A DNA stretch of 64,000 bases from Dryas octopetala (Eukaryota > Streptophyta > Magnoliopsida > Rosales > Rosaceae). Shown here one piece after another: positions 34,301 to 47,000 of this stretch (positions are counted from its first letter, which is position 1; every line of letters begins with the position of its first letter). The notes under the pieces are model-generated. The model saw only the letters and a list, made by a program, of their open reading frames with translations. It did no database searches and was not told where the DNA came from. Position numbers and translations under genes: made by a program. The stretch is from NCBI GenBank assembly GCA_963921425.1, contig OY992834.1, forward strand, positions 17,300,164-17,364,163, written 5' to 3'.

Positions 34301-35804
34301 GCTTACACTAATTTCCAATTTTCAATTTTCCAAAAGATGGATCTTTTGTACTAATTTCTTTATTTTTACTTGTCGGAGTGATTTAAACTTGAAACATTTT
34401 TTAACAAACGAAAAAGTATATATATTACTAAACAAATAGCTAATTGATTTGTTTATAACAACTAGAATGGTTATATATGATTTTAAGGCTATTTACTTAT
34501 TTAAATTAAGTGTAACATATTGACTTTATAATGCAGAAAACTCCGGAAAAAGCTTGTTAGTGAAGAAGTATTTGGGAACAGTGGCTTTCAACAACATAAC
34601 AAGGCTAGCATTTGGGAAACGTTTTGTGAACACAGAGGGTGTGATGGACGAGCAAGGGCTCGAATTCAAGGCGATTGTGTCGAATGGACTGAAGCTCGGT
34701 GCATCACTTGCCATGGCGGAGCATATTCCATGGCTACGGTGGATGTTCCCACTAGAAGAAGAGGCATTTGCCAAGCATGGGGCACGAAGAGACCGGCTCA
34801 CTAGGGCAATCATGGAAGAGCACACACAAGCTCGCAACAACACTGGTGGTGCCAAGCAGCATTTTGTTGATGCATTGCTTACATTGCAGCACAAGTATGA
34901 CCTTAGTGAGGACACTATTATTGGACTCCTTTGGGTAAGCAATACAAATTATAGTAACAATAATACGAATACTAATATATTCTTTCCTATTTAATCAAGG
35001 GTTATTTATAACTATCATATTTTCAAAATTTGCCATTTATAAGCCACATCAGAATTGGACTGAAAAATTAGGACAAAGTGAGACACGAGAATAGTTTGGG
35101 GGGTATTGTTATATATTTATTTATAGCCTAACACTGCATTGATTGTATGACTTGTGCAGGACATGATCACTGCAGGCATGGACACTACAGCCATTTCAGT
35201 TGAATGGGCCATGGCCGAGCTCATTAGGAACCCAAGGGTGCAACAAAAGGCCCAAGAGGAGCTAGATCGGGTCGTTGGGTTTGAACGGGTCATGACCGAA
35301 GTCGATTTCTCAAACCTCCCTTACCTACAATGCTTAGCCAAGGAAGCGCTACGGTTGCACCCGCCAACTCCACTAATGTTGCCCCACCGAGCCAATGCCA
35401 ACGTCAAGATTGGCGGCTACGACATCCCTAAGGGTTCGAACGTTCACGTAAATGTTTGGGCTGTAGCCCGTGACCCGGCAGTATGGAAAGACCCAAATGA
35501 GTTCCGACCCGAAAGGTTTCTAGAAGAGGATGTTGACATGAAGGGCCATGATTTTAGACTACTTCCATTTGGAGCGGGTCGGCGGGTATGCCCGGGAGCC
35601 CAACTTGGTATCAATTTGGTGGCATCCATGTTGGGCCATCTATTGCACCATTTCTGTTGGAGCCCAGCTGAAGGGGCAAAGCCAGAAGAGATTGACATGT
35701 CAGAAAATCCAGGGCTTGTCACTTACATGAGGACTCCATTACAAGCAGTGCCTACGCCAAGGTTGCCCTCACACTTGTACAAACGTGTGGCCGTGGATAT
35801 GTAA
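31371..35804 (+). CDS. CYP98A: CYP98A p-coumaroyl ester 3'-hydroxylase (C3'H)
   Basis: A cytochrome P450 of the ER membrane that 3-hydroxylates p-coumaroyl shikimate/quinate, the step from H- to G/S-type lignin precursors and to chlorogenic acid. Exons are 31371-31875, 34537-34934 and 35160-35804, with GT-AG introns in phases 1 and 0; the joined protein is 515 residues (family about 508-512). Visible parts are an N-terminal membrane anchor (residues 8-24), the PPGP hinge (35-38), I-helix AGMDTT (306-311), ExxR (363-366, KEALR), PERF (418-421), and heme loop [11 protein letters not shown] with Cys445. The stretches [14 protein letters not shown] and [20 protein letters not shown] match CYP98A as I remember it. 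All key residues are present. Intron 1 is unusually long (2661 bp) and carries a MITE. Confidence 0.95.
32659..33047. mobile_element. MITE in CYP98A intron 1
   Basis: An inverted structure of about 390 bp with arms near 130 bp. Ttcgttgaggtatatctcaa at the left pairs with ttaaaatataccttaatgaa at the right, and the inner core tccttgcaaaaaattag (32773-32790) pairs with cctaattttttataagga (32909-32926). The core matches that of the MITE in the NLR intron. It has no coding capacity. An AT microsatellite abuts the left end. Confidence 0.7.
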
Positions 35805-38241
35805 CTTTTACTTTCTTTCTTCTTATTATCTCATTTTCTCTTAAGTTTTTGTTTATGAAAAGGGTTTACTATTTTATTATTATTGTTATTTCAAAATTTC
35901 CATTGTGGGTGTAAATTACTCCCATAACGAATGAATCATGCTGCGTTACTAAAATCTTAAATGTTAAGTTGTTTCGTTTGTAATTCTCTTAAGAATATTT
36001 TATGAAAGTACTTTCCCACCCAGATGAAAAAAAATCCATTTAATTTTAGTTGCCGAGACTGATCAAATAGATTTGTCAGTTTGAGCAAATTGGATTGAAC
36101 TTTGAACACCCATATCCATATATGGATTCTAGCTTTGACAACATAACAAGCCAAACTATGTAGATATAGATAGTGCATATACCTTGCCAAGTCACTAAAA
36201 TCAAAGTCTAATCTGAATAGTGTTTCGTGCCAGAGGCACTTCTGCACTTCATAAGGATACAGCAAGATCTCCATAACTATAATACATCAAGTGAGGCTGA
36301 ATTCTTTTTGGTAATGTAACTTGAAATATTACTGACAATCTCGAAGATCTCCAACTTTATACATCAATAAAATCAGACACCTGGTACTATGAATTAGAAC
36401 GTCCGTATTACTAAATTCGGGTACTATTAGGATTCAAATCATAGAACATCTAGAGTCCGATGCTTCAGATACAAAAATATATGCAAAGTTCATTGCATCT
36501 GGCATTCACAACTAACATGTACAGATAAGTATTCAAAGCATGGTTACATGGCAACAATGTATATACCCTAGCTAAAACTAAACTAGATGTGGTCCAAGGA
36601 ATATAATACCTAACTACGACTAAACCAAATTAACAGATCTTCACTGCTCTATTGTTATCGCCTTTTATACAGTGATTGCCTTCAGCCAATTATTGGATTT
36701 GGAGCTTGCCAAGGTAACTTCTAGCAGATGGAATACTCTTGTATATATATACTTCACCTCAGCATCAAGCTCTCTGTGTTCAACATAGAATCATGACATA
36801 ATATTAATATCCTCACCAATCATAACTTGATCTGGAAGTACATTTATTTTGTATATCACCCAAAAAGAACAAAGCCATTTATATAATACTCGAAAAAACA
36901 ACTCCATTATAAAGTTTATTTTACTGCATAATACCAGTAAGCATACACATGAGTATAACAAGAATGAAATTATGTAAATATTGGGATTGGTAAATTCCTG
37001 TCTAGGTCACCTAGTGCGGTCTTGCAGACATGACGATATCCAGATGGTTTGGACTGTAAAACCTCGAGGAGATGGAGAAGCATGAAGACATTTAGTTTAG
37101 AGTCGTAGGTGGTTGAGTCTTTAGGCTCGAAGGTAATCATGACCATAAATCTAGAAGTCTAGGTAGGCTGTAACACCAACCAACCTTGCTTCTCACATAA
37201 TTGGGCTGTGAGTTAGAATTAAGTTCTTGGGAAAGTTGGATTGTCAGATAAAGTCATCTTTCTCGGCTAGGTCAGCCTTCCCAGTTGGCCACCTAAAGAG
37301 AGCAAGTGACTGAGACTACTACAAGCCTTTCAGTTTTCAAATGCCCCATTCAAATTCAGAGAATTTCAGAATCACAGAGTTGAAGGGAAGCTACGAGAGA
37401 CCAAGAACGAAAATATCGAAAATGCCTTAAATATCAGTACTCAAATTTACGGATATATCGATTTCAGTGTAAAGAAAGTTGAGCCAGATTTTGTTCTTTT
37501 GTTGGTTGATTGTTGATTAATTAGGATTAGTGGATGAGTTTTGGTCTAATTAGGGCCGGATTTGATTTGATTTTATCCTCTTCCTCCTTTTCTTCCCTAT
37601 TTTTGAAAATTCCTATTTAATTTTTCCAACAAATACCGATATTCTGCTAATATACCGATATTTTGCTGACATATACTGATATCGGAGAAATATCAGAGAA
37701 ATAGTTCACAGCCCATTTAAATATCGTTGGTTGAAATTGCAAATTTCTCGACGGATATATTGGCAATTTTGCAGATATGTTCATCCATGCGAGAGACAAG
37801 GTTGTGATAATCTTCCTATAATACTAGATAGCCATATTCACCCAAGTTTGATTATTCAATTCCTTGATCTTAAGGCATTCACACAAGACCCAATAGAACA
37901 AAAATTTGTTTAAAGTTGTATGTAAAGTGTTGTGTATTATTTATGCAGTCCGTGCATAACCAATGGAGATGGTCTCTAATGTGATTGTCACAAGGTTTTG
38001 GTTGTAAGAGATCATCGCCTCCAGTCCGCATGAATAAAAAAAATAGTTTTATCCCGAAATTTAGAGGACAATGATTCCCAAAAGCGAACTGTAGGCCACA
38101 AACCCTCCACTTCTTCCCCCCATGATTTTCAAAGTCCTCTTATTTTGTTCCATCTACGTAACCCACAATTTAGCCACTATGCACTTTGCTTTATCCCACT
38201 CCAAAAGCATAATGGTCGTCAATAAGCATAGATGTGCACAA
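35805..38241. other. Intergenic downstream of CYP98A
   Basis: The 3' UTR of CYP98A occupies the first few hundred bases; no clear poly(A) signal was picked out. At 37630-37690 there is a short repeated motif (ataccgatatt, ataccgatattttgctgaca, atactgatatcgg). No gene is recognised, and the short frames are not convincing. Confidence 0.4.
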
Positions 38242-38249
38242 TTTAGAAA

Positions 38250-38843
38250 GAGTGCTGCTATTTGCACACCCTTTTCTTCTCTTTGCACACCCTTTCTTAA
38301 AAAAAAAAAAAAAAAAAACTCAAAGGAAAAGACCTTATACCCCATCAATTTTTCTTTTTGCACACCCTTCCTAAACAGAAAAAAAAAAAACACACACCCA
38401 AAAATCACACACCCCATCCCCATCTCCCCCCTCCCCCCCCCCCCCCGTACACACCCCCTCACCCACACACCTCCTCCCCACCTCTCCTCTCTCCGGCACA
38501 CACCCATCCTCGAGCAGCCTACCACCACCGGCGACCACCCCACCCTCTCTTCTTTTTCTTCCCCTTACTCGGACCACCTCCCTTCCTCCAGCAAGCTCAC
38601 CGTCGCGCGCCGGAGAAGAAAACATAAAAAAAAAAAAAAAAAATTGGATCGGGTTCGGTGGACCAGTGCCGAACCCAATGGTTTCGTTCGGTAGGTACCC
38701 ACTGAACAATCCTATTCTATTCGGCGGGTACCTGTCGAACGAAACCACCGGGTTCGGCACTGGTCCGCCGAACCCATTGCAATTTTTTTTTTTTTAACTT
38801 GTTTGGCTGTCTGCTTGGGTGAGAGGAGAGAGGGAAGGAGAGA

Positions 38844-38874
<31 letters not shown>

Positions 38875-39241
38875 GAGAAAGGGAGGAGCCAAGGAGGGGT
38901 TGCCGGGCTGGTTATGGTGGCTGTTTTGGGTGGTGCTGCGCGCGGTGGTGGTGCTGCGAGGAAGGTGGTGGTGCTGCGAGGAAGATGGTGGCGCGCGGTG
39001 GTGGTGGTGCGAGGAATGTGGTGGTGCTGGTGCGAGGAAGGTGGTGGTGGTGCTGGTGCGAGGAAGGTGGTGATCGGGCGGAGGGAAAAAAAACAGAGCA
39101 AGGGGGTGTGTACGGGGGGGAGATGGGGATGGGGGTGTGTGGGTGAGGGAAGGGCCAAATGGTCTTTTCTCTTGAATTTTTTTTTTTTTTTCAGAAAGAG
39201 TGTGCAAAAAGAAATTTAGGGGTGTGCAAATAGCAGCCCTC
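38250..39241. mobile_element. Non-autonomous TIR element, copy 2 (GAGTGCTGC family)
   Basis: A 992-bp element with a perfect 8-bp duplication, tttagaaa (38242-38249 and 39242-39249). The ends gagtgctgctatttgcacac and gtgtgcaaatagcagccctc are inverted repeats, each followed by a second ttgcacac-like box after a T-rich spacer, as in the copy at 24265. The left half is C-rich and the right half G-rich. The proline-, serine- and glycine-rich reading frames here are low-complexity artefacts. The central hairpin is described separately. Confidence 0.85.
38651..38776. repeat. Near-perfect 50-bp stem hairpin
   Basis: Left arm 38651-38700 (starts gggttcggtggaccagtgcc) is the complement of right arm 38726-38776, with about five differences in 50 bp. 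Three of those would be G-U pairs in RNA. The loop is about 25 bases. Within each arm the 24-bp block from ggttcggtgg to gtgccgaacc is itself quasi-palindromic. The string ccagtgccgaacc also occurs in the copy-1 element (25009-25021). Confidence 0.85.
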
Positions 39242-39249
39242 TTTAGAAA

Positions 39250-40190
39250 TTACCCACAACAAATTAGCTTCCAACAACAACTTGTGCCAAGACTTTAAGA
39301 AAGTACTAGAGCAATGGAAAGAAAGATGAACATTGTTTTCACCCTACACCAATAGAGAGATAGACTAGCATCAAGTGTTTGAAATGTTTAGTTTGGGATG
39401 GACTAACATTAGGTGTTTGAAATGCTTAGTTTATGCTTGATCTGTTCAAAGATATGAGTATCTATGATGAACCATTGTATGCTTAGTGAAAGTATTAAGA
39501 CAGGTTAAAAATTATACTGTTTGTGCATACAACCAGGTTCAGTCTTCTTGTGTTTGTAGGCTGTCTTTCTTTGCTTTCCAGCTTTTTATGTTCTTGTATT
39601 TGTAGGTTGAGGGAAGTTTCTTTAGTGGACTGCAGTTCGACATTTGATTGAACTATTTTTTCTCTTATTAATACAAGTTTCTCAATTACTATTTAAAAAA
39701 AAAACTGCTAACAAACCTAAAGAGAGCCTGAATTACAATGACTGAAATTTCTCCCCAAGTAACAGCCACCATTCAACTCTCATTCAACCGCTTTGTGACC
39801 ATAACTAAACTAAATAGGAGAAATTGTGCCTGAGTGCATAAAACGAACTTTAGGTGCAACCCACAGAAACAGATATGTTAAATGTGCTTTGTGCTTTTGT
39901 TTGCATTAATATGTCTAGTTTGACACAAAATGGGCACAACTCAAAACCTTAGGGCACAACCCCCCCACCCTGCATGAAGTAGTAATTTCAAAACTGAACA
40001 AACTAAAAGATAAAAAAGAAAAAAGAAAAAAAAAAGATCTGTATTCTGAATTTGCATAGCAGGGAAAACATGATTGGCTAATTTGAATGTCAATATTAGT
40101 ATTCAAGCCAAAAAGTTCATGCTACCAAGCACTGGCCCTCAATGTCACTTAGAGAGCAATTCTATAACAAAATTATCATTATATAATTAA
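39250..40190. other. Intergenic, no gene seen
   Basis: A sequence ending in atacaagtttctcaattac and then an A-run (39670-39703) looks like the A-tailed 3' end of an old retroposon on the plus strand. It is too short to classify. The rest shows nothing. Confidence 0.3.
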
Positions 40191-40194
40191 GGTG

Positions 40195-40550
40195 ACCAGT
40201 CCTTGGCGATGTGCAATAATGTGTAGAAGTCAGAGCATCCAGCCCAAAAACAATTGGAAATTAGTGGAGAAGTCCAGAACATTATATATTGTTATGTAAC
40301 ACTTAACATTTCCAATGTGGGATATCCTCTGCACGCCCCCTCATATGTGGCATGACTTGAGCCAAACATATGGACACCTTATATTAGGTAACATGGAGCA
40401 TGTGTGGCCCAACACTAAGCCTAACATGACAATATAGAAGTTAGAGCACAAACCCAATATTAATTGGCAATGAGTGCAGAGGCCCAGGACATTTAAGTAT
40501 TGCAAGACACTTAATATCCCCAATGTGGGATATACTCTCAAGTCTCAACA
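40195..40550. repeat. Dispersed repeat, two diverged copies
   Basis: Copies at about 40220-40335 and 40430-40545 share tagaagt.agagca, attggaaattagtggaga or its variant, acacttaa.at and caatgtgggatat.ctct. Between them is the gtggcatgacttgagccaaa block that also occurs at 1070. This is a common dispersed plant repeat, perhaps LTR-derived. I cannot name the family. Confidence 0.5.
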
Positions 40551-40860
40551 AATGGCTTTTTTGTGGATTGTTTGGTTCGAAAGAAACAATCCGCTTTTTT
40601 ATGACAAGAGTAAGTGATTTTACTTTGGGATAGGACTAGGTTCTTAGCTTCTCACTGGGCACCTTTGTCAAAGCACTTCAGAGAAATACCTTTTATAGTA
40701 ATTAATCTCGATTGGGGGGAAGTACAGACTTGAATGTGATTTGTGTTTTCAGTTTAAAGATGTATCTTGGATTTGATGGATTTATTATCCATTTTAATTG
40801 TACATTTCTCCTTCTTTATTCATTTACTGTGTTTCTTATTATAAGAAAATAAAAAATAAA
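40548..40860 (+). mobile_element. LINE (L1-type) 3' fragment
   Basis: The plus strand encodes the end of an L1-type ORF2: a WIVWFERNN block (about 40563) followed, after a frame change, by RTRFLASHWAPLSKHFREIP and LDWGEVQT before a stop. The W-ERN and F-ASHWA blocks are typical of plant LINE C-termini. An A-rich tail (40845-40858) follows the 3' UTR. It is 5'-truncated, as most LINE copies are. Confidence 0.65.
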
Positions 40861-41076
40861 ATAAAAACGCCATGGGACCAATCAAGTTCGCTAACCCAAT
40901 AAGTATTATACCAATCAACATGCAACAATATAGGAGACTCAGTTCAATCATTTAAGAGCAAGAGAACAGAACGGAACCTCAGAAGAAAGGGAAATTAGAA
41001 TGCATCCAACTAATTCATTCAATCATGACAATGTACAATAATCAAAATAGCACTGTGAATAGTATGCTTACATATG

Positions 41077-44000
41077 TCATAGCTGCTCACGGATATAAGC
41101 CATTGATCTCAACATGGAACCTAGTGTATCTCTGGACACTTGAAACTTGACCTCCGTTTCTCCAGAAGTTGTCTTTGTATCTTGAAGCTGAGAAACCACA
41201 ACAATGTAGATATACAATTGAACGCTTGAATTTATGTTGACGGATTTATGGAAAAATAAAGAATAACTTCATATAAAATTGGTTTACTATAGAAATAAAA
41301 AAACTGTTGAACACATAAGATTCCTATGTTTGAAAAAGCATAGCCAGGTATCTCTTGCTCTTCTAGTTTCCGAGCATCCTTTTGTTCAAGCTTAAGAAGG
41401 CTCCTAGTTTACTCCGAAATTTTCTATATGGGGTTTATCTATGAAAAAAAAAAAGGCTTCTTCAGAACAATGCAGTGAGAACACAGCAATAGCAGATGCA
41501 GAAAAGGTAAAAAAAATTCTGAAAAACAAAAAAATACAATGCAATCATGTGATAAAAATGGAAAACTGCTCATTCAGAATAAGGGTAAACAAATAGAGGA
41601 TTTCACAAGAATGACCAGTATTATAAATAGACAAAGTTGAATAAATATGATATAATGGTGAAAACAAAGATTTAGTCACAATGCATCCATAGCCAGTTTG
41701 TTGCATTCTACTTCTTTTTCTTTGGATTGGGATTTCAATTTCCAGAGAAACTTATACTACTTTGAAGCCAATCAATTCTCTTCTCTTTTGTCTTTGACTG
41801 AAAATGTCACTTTATGCCCATCCAAAGTAGATGGAAGATCTTGGCAACTTGAGTCATTAAGTAACTTTTTATGTATCCTACTTTAACCATTTAATTGACA
41901 ATCCACTATTGTCATTCCTTTTTCCAATCCATCCAAGATGATTGGAATGCTAAACTGCCCACATAGGTACACCTACTAACATGGATTATTGTTCATGGAA
42001 AACAAATACTTGTGATATTATCCAAAGTAAAGGCCTAAGAGTTCAGCTATCTCCCTAATGCTGCATTTTTTTTTCCGAAAAGGAAACAAGAAAATTTTAT
42101 TAATTATAAACATATAAAATACAGAATGGTGGACAAGGAATCCGCTGCAAGACACTGAAGCTCAATACAAAGTTGTATAAAATTTCAATAAAACAAAACA
42201 AAAACAACACACAGCATCTCAGAGAAAAAAAAAAATCTAGCTAAGGCATCAACTCAATGCAGCTTTCCAGTCTAACATAATAGCAGAGAATGACAACCCC
42301 TTAAATTCTGAAGCTACTGATACCCATAGGGACAACCCAGACTTCTTGAATTCTTATTCCTGCCCAGCATTTTGTTCTTCTCACAAAGCAAAGCACAGCA
42401 ACCCCATGGAAGCACCCAACTTATATCAGCCTCCACCACAACTCCAAAGCAACTAAACATTGCAGGAAAACATGGTCAACACTTTTCTCTCCATGCACAA
42501 AATACATCAATGTGGGGAAAAACATAAGGCCTCTTATATTCAACTTGATCACATGTATTTACCCTCCCATGAGCCACTATCCATGCCAAAACCTTAACTT
42601 TTGGAGGAACCTTTGCCTTCAAGATCTGCCCAAAGCCATCATCTATACAGTAATTTTCTATATATTTGTCACCAAGTTCATGGGTCTAAAGTCACCAACT
42701 CTCAAGCACTATTTCTTCGAAATCAAGCAAATTTATGTTCGTTTGTAACTTACGTTAATGGTTCCATATCTATTGAATTCTTCCATAACTTTCAAAATGT
42801 CTCCCTTCAATATCCAAGCATCTTTGAAATCGTGCTAAAGAAACCCCATCTGGGCCCTCTGATTTATCCTTACTGCAAACAAATACTTCTCTTTTAACTT
42901 CCTCCTCCTCAAAACACAGCTCTAACCATTCTGCTTCAGTTTCATTAATCGGACTCCAACTAAGACCCTTATTGCAGCTGTATAATCTCTCGTAAAACCG
43001 GATCGACTCTAGTTCCATTGCATACTCACATCCTTCTAACAAATAAGAGCCTATTCAGCATTAAGTAGACCTGGATCCTGCACATTTGTCTCTTGGATGA
43101 AATTGTTGAAGGCTTTTATACTTCCTATCATTCTCCCCCATTAGATTTCTCTAAGTAAAAACAAACCACATTAACATATCCTCCCGAGCACTAACTCAAA
43201 CCACACAACCCATATAATCCAGCCATCTCTTCCCAAAAACCAGGCCTCTCCCCGTACCTTGGATCACAAAACCAGGACAGCCACCAATCCAATCCACTAT
43301 ACTACCACGCACCAACTCAACCCACGATACAAGTAATCGGTCAAGGAAACGCCTGAGGCATTTCTTTGGTTCGTGAAATTCCCCATAGGCTTACACATCT
43401 GGGGATGAGGTGCATGCCTTTTTCTATTGAGGCGCATGTCACACGCCCAAGAGCCTTAACCCAAGAGGCGTACATCAACTGTTTTTAAAAGCCGTAAGGC
43501 CAAATGGTGCTGCTTGGTCAAGGCTCTTCAAAAAATATAAAAAAAGAACAAAGAAAAGAAAGAACCTTGAACCTTTAGTAGCTCCTGATGCAAAATAAAG
43601 TCTTAAGAAAAATCCATATCATCTCTCCTCTTTGGAAGCTCCAAACCCAAAACCCAGCCCTATTATCTCTATGCTACTTCTTTGTTTTTATTTTTCTGCT
43701 ATTTCTAAACCTTCATCCACTGTGAAACAGCTTACGTTCCATCAGCAGTTCCATTTTTTGTTATTTGTCTGCACTTTTGTTCTCTCTACTATCGGGGTGA
43801 AAATTTTGTAATCAAGAGAAAATACATATGGGGATACTTTCAACTATTTTTATTTATTTATAACTAACATAAATTAAGGCCCAAAAAGCTTATGCCTCAA
43901 CGCCTTGAGGCTTAGGCCTGGCCTTGTGAAGTTTAAAACAACTTGTGTTATGCTTTTGCCTTTGAAAACAGTGATCATTACATATATATGCTTTTAATAA

Positions 44001-47000
44001 AAAAAAATATATATGTAACTTGGATTGGAAATAGACTTTAATTATGGAGAGTTATGGAGAATATAAATTTAAAGAATAAATAACACAAAAGAGACGGTAA
44101 CTTTTATTTCCCTTTTCTTTAATCTTTTCAAAATTTAAGAGTATGAAGGAGATGACTGGAGTGTTGAAAGGAAAAAAAAAAAAAAAAATTGAAAAAAGAA
44201 GAAAAGAGAAAATGCTTAAAAAACGTAGTTTCAATAAGAAAAGAATTTAAAGCAAAGTAATTTAGCTAAGAGTACTTTTTGTGTTTAGATAAGTAAGAGT
44301 ATGCCTCTCTGATGAATGTTTTCAACCTTCCCACTTCTATATACGAATGGATTATGAAAATTTTAGGGACATATCACCCTTTTCAACTTTCATGCAAGCC
44401 TATAACTCTTTCAAAATAAATATACAATAAGATAACTGCATCCTTTTAGGATCAATTTTCTCCAAATACAAAATACTGCAAAGTGAGATATGAAACACAA
44501 TTTCATGAGACATGCATGTCTCTTTCATGTTGATTTTCCAAACGAGTCAAAGGGAGAATTAAATTGTTAGGGGGTTCAACTCACTAAAGAATAAGATTTA
44601 AAAAAAAGAATAATGTTCAATGCAGTGAAGTAGATACAACATAAAATCAAATGAAGTTTTCCAAAATAATTTTCCTTTTAGCATTGACATTGCTTTTATC
44701 AAAACTGCAATCAGGCCTATTAATGCCATAACCAATATATATAAACTAAAAAAACAATGCAAAAAAATCCTTTCTGAAAATTTGATTTTATTCTATATAC
44801 CTTCTGTTTAATCCCATTCCCCATGATGATGCCCTACTATAACCTTCATAAAAGCTTCCTATCATGCAGACTCAATGAACGTGAAAAAGCACAGTCGTAT
44901 ATAATAGAACACTCAAAATATAATTAAATATATATATATATATATTACAGAATACTCCTCGCTTTTGCAAGTTCAATTGGACATCATAATATGCTCAAAT
45001 GACATTCCATCCAAACTGATCTAGTGCTTAACAGAAATGAAAGTGCCAACCCAATAAAGATCCACTTATTGAGTGACGCAAAACACAAGAAATCCCAGGC
45101 AAAGAAAACAGAAAACCCCATATCTCCATGGTCTATGAATGCAATACAAGATGATCCACTGTTTCAACCACCTCCCTACCATCTATCACCAAAAATTCTC
45201 CCCCCTCAAAGTATCTCAGAATTTTTTTGATGAGCTGCAGTCCACATAACAAATGCTACCCTCTGATGGAAAATCTGCAGCCCACCCCTCACTTCAAATT
45301 TCTTCGCAACATCCAACTACATCCTCTCCCTCACCACTAACTTATCCCCATACAGAGCCTTAATGGTGACTTCTTTAAAATTCCTTGTAATGAAATTTCT
45401 AGAATCCATTAGTGTTGCTACTGCCTTTTTTTTAAATTCTGCGCTTTTTATTACCATTCCTGTCATCATCAAGCTGCATCAACCCTTACAAATCCTACTA
45501 TAGAAACCCCAAAAATACCCACCATTAACAAGCATACAAAAATCCAATAATGATATGAAACACTTGTTGATACACTTACATGCCCCCAAGCAGAAATACA
45601 CCTCCTCCCAAAAGGAGAATACGGGTCAGCACATGGAACCATCGAGGTCGGCACCAGTCTCCCTTCACGATGGCAGACCTAAGGACTGCCGAGCCATTTA
45701 TAACTTGGGGTACACAAAACACTTGGTACACCTGCCAGCTCATTCCCCCTTGCCATGTGGGGACCACTCTTGGGTGCACAGACAACCCATGCCCCCAGAT
45801 AAAGTTAACCCTCCACGTGGCAAGAGGAGAAGAAGACACCTGTTTGGTCACCAACCCCACTCCATCAAACGCCACTATAAGTCTATAAATAGTCCCATCA
45901 TTGTGAAGAGGAGGTTAGACATGTATTACTCTCACCTACTGTCATTACTTTGTCAAGCTTACTAACCTGAGTGTCGGAGGACCTTAGGCCGGTACCACAC
46001 CGGTGCCTATCCTTCTGATCTCATTCTCCCTGCCTTGCAGAGTGTCTGACAATCCCCTACTGACCTAACATCAACAGTAGAGCCGGGATCAGAGGTTAGA
46101 CACCTGTGACTGCCGAGCCTAGATTTGTGCAACAACAACAATATTCTCATGTTATTGTTCACAGCTCCAGAACAACACTATACCCTAAATCTTACCCTCT
46201 TAGTATACCTTTTTACAGCCGAAAATCCACATAGTTCCCCAACATTGTCCCAACAATGGATCCTTATTCTAGAATCCCAAAATCCTTAGCTATAGCCCAG
46301 ATAATTCCTGCAACTTACATTTTGTTGACTTTAACCCAGGAAAATTCTATTCCTACCCACTATTTGCTCACAGTACCCCCTTGCTAAATACTCCCCCCAC
46401 CTCATATAAAATTGTACTCATTTACTCATTATACCCACCCAGCAGTCCCCAAATGCTCCCACTTATGTAAACCTATAACCCGACCTCATTAAAGTCATAC
46501 CCATCGATCTTTAAGATCAAATTTCTCCACCGGACCTCAAGCAACTTCAAGCTCCTATGTAAACCTATAACCTGATCTTATTAAAGTCATACCCATCGAT
46601 CTTTAAGATCAAATTTCTCCATTGGACCTACCCACCCACACGACCTCAAGCAACTTCAAGCTCCTACACCCCCCCCCCCCCCCCCCCCCCTTTCAATTTT
46701 TTTTTTCTTATGAAAAAAATAATCCAAGGTGAAAATCTTCTAAGGTTAGTATTGTTGTGGGATAAATTAGCTATGAAGTAAAACATATGTGAAGTAAAGC
46801 CAGCCGTAAAGTAAAGCAGTTGAGTGTTTGGTAAACTATGTTTTCGAAAGTGTTGTGAGTGTAAAAAGCAGTATTAAGATGTTTGGTAAATTTTAATGTA
46901 AAAGTGTTGTGGCTATGTATAATTACTAAATAAACATGATGCTGAAAGTGCTGTTGACTTATTTGTTTGGTAAAGAAAAGAGTTTTACTTACTTTTATAT

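Noticed and set aside
38122-38694. 190-residue reading frame
   Set aside because: It lies across the end of a TIR element and is made of poly-K, poly-P and His-rich low-complexity sequence; no domain, and it crosses the 8-bp target duplication.
45555-45965. 136-residue frame and its opposite-strand shadow
   Set aside because: It lies inside an LTR and has no recognisable domain.
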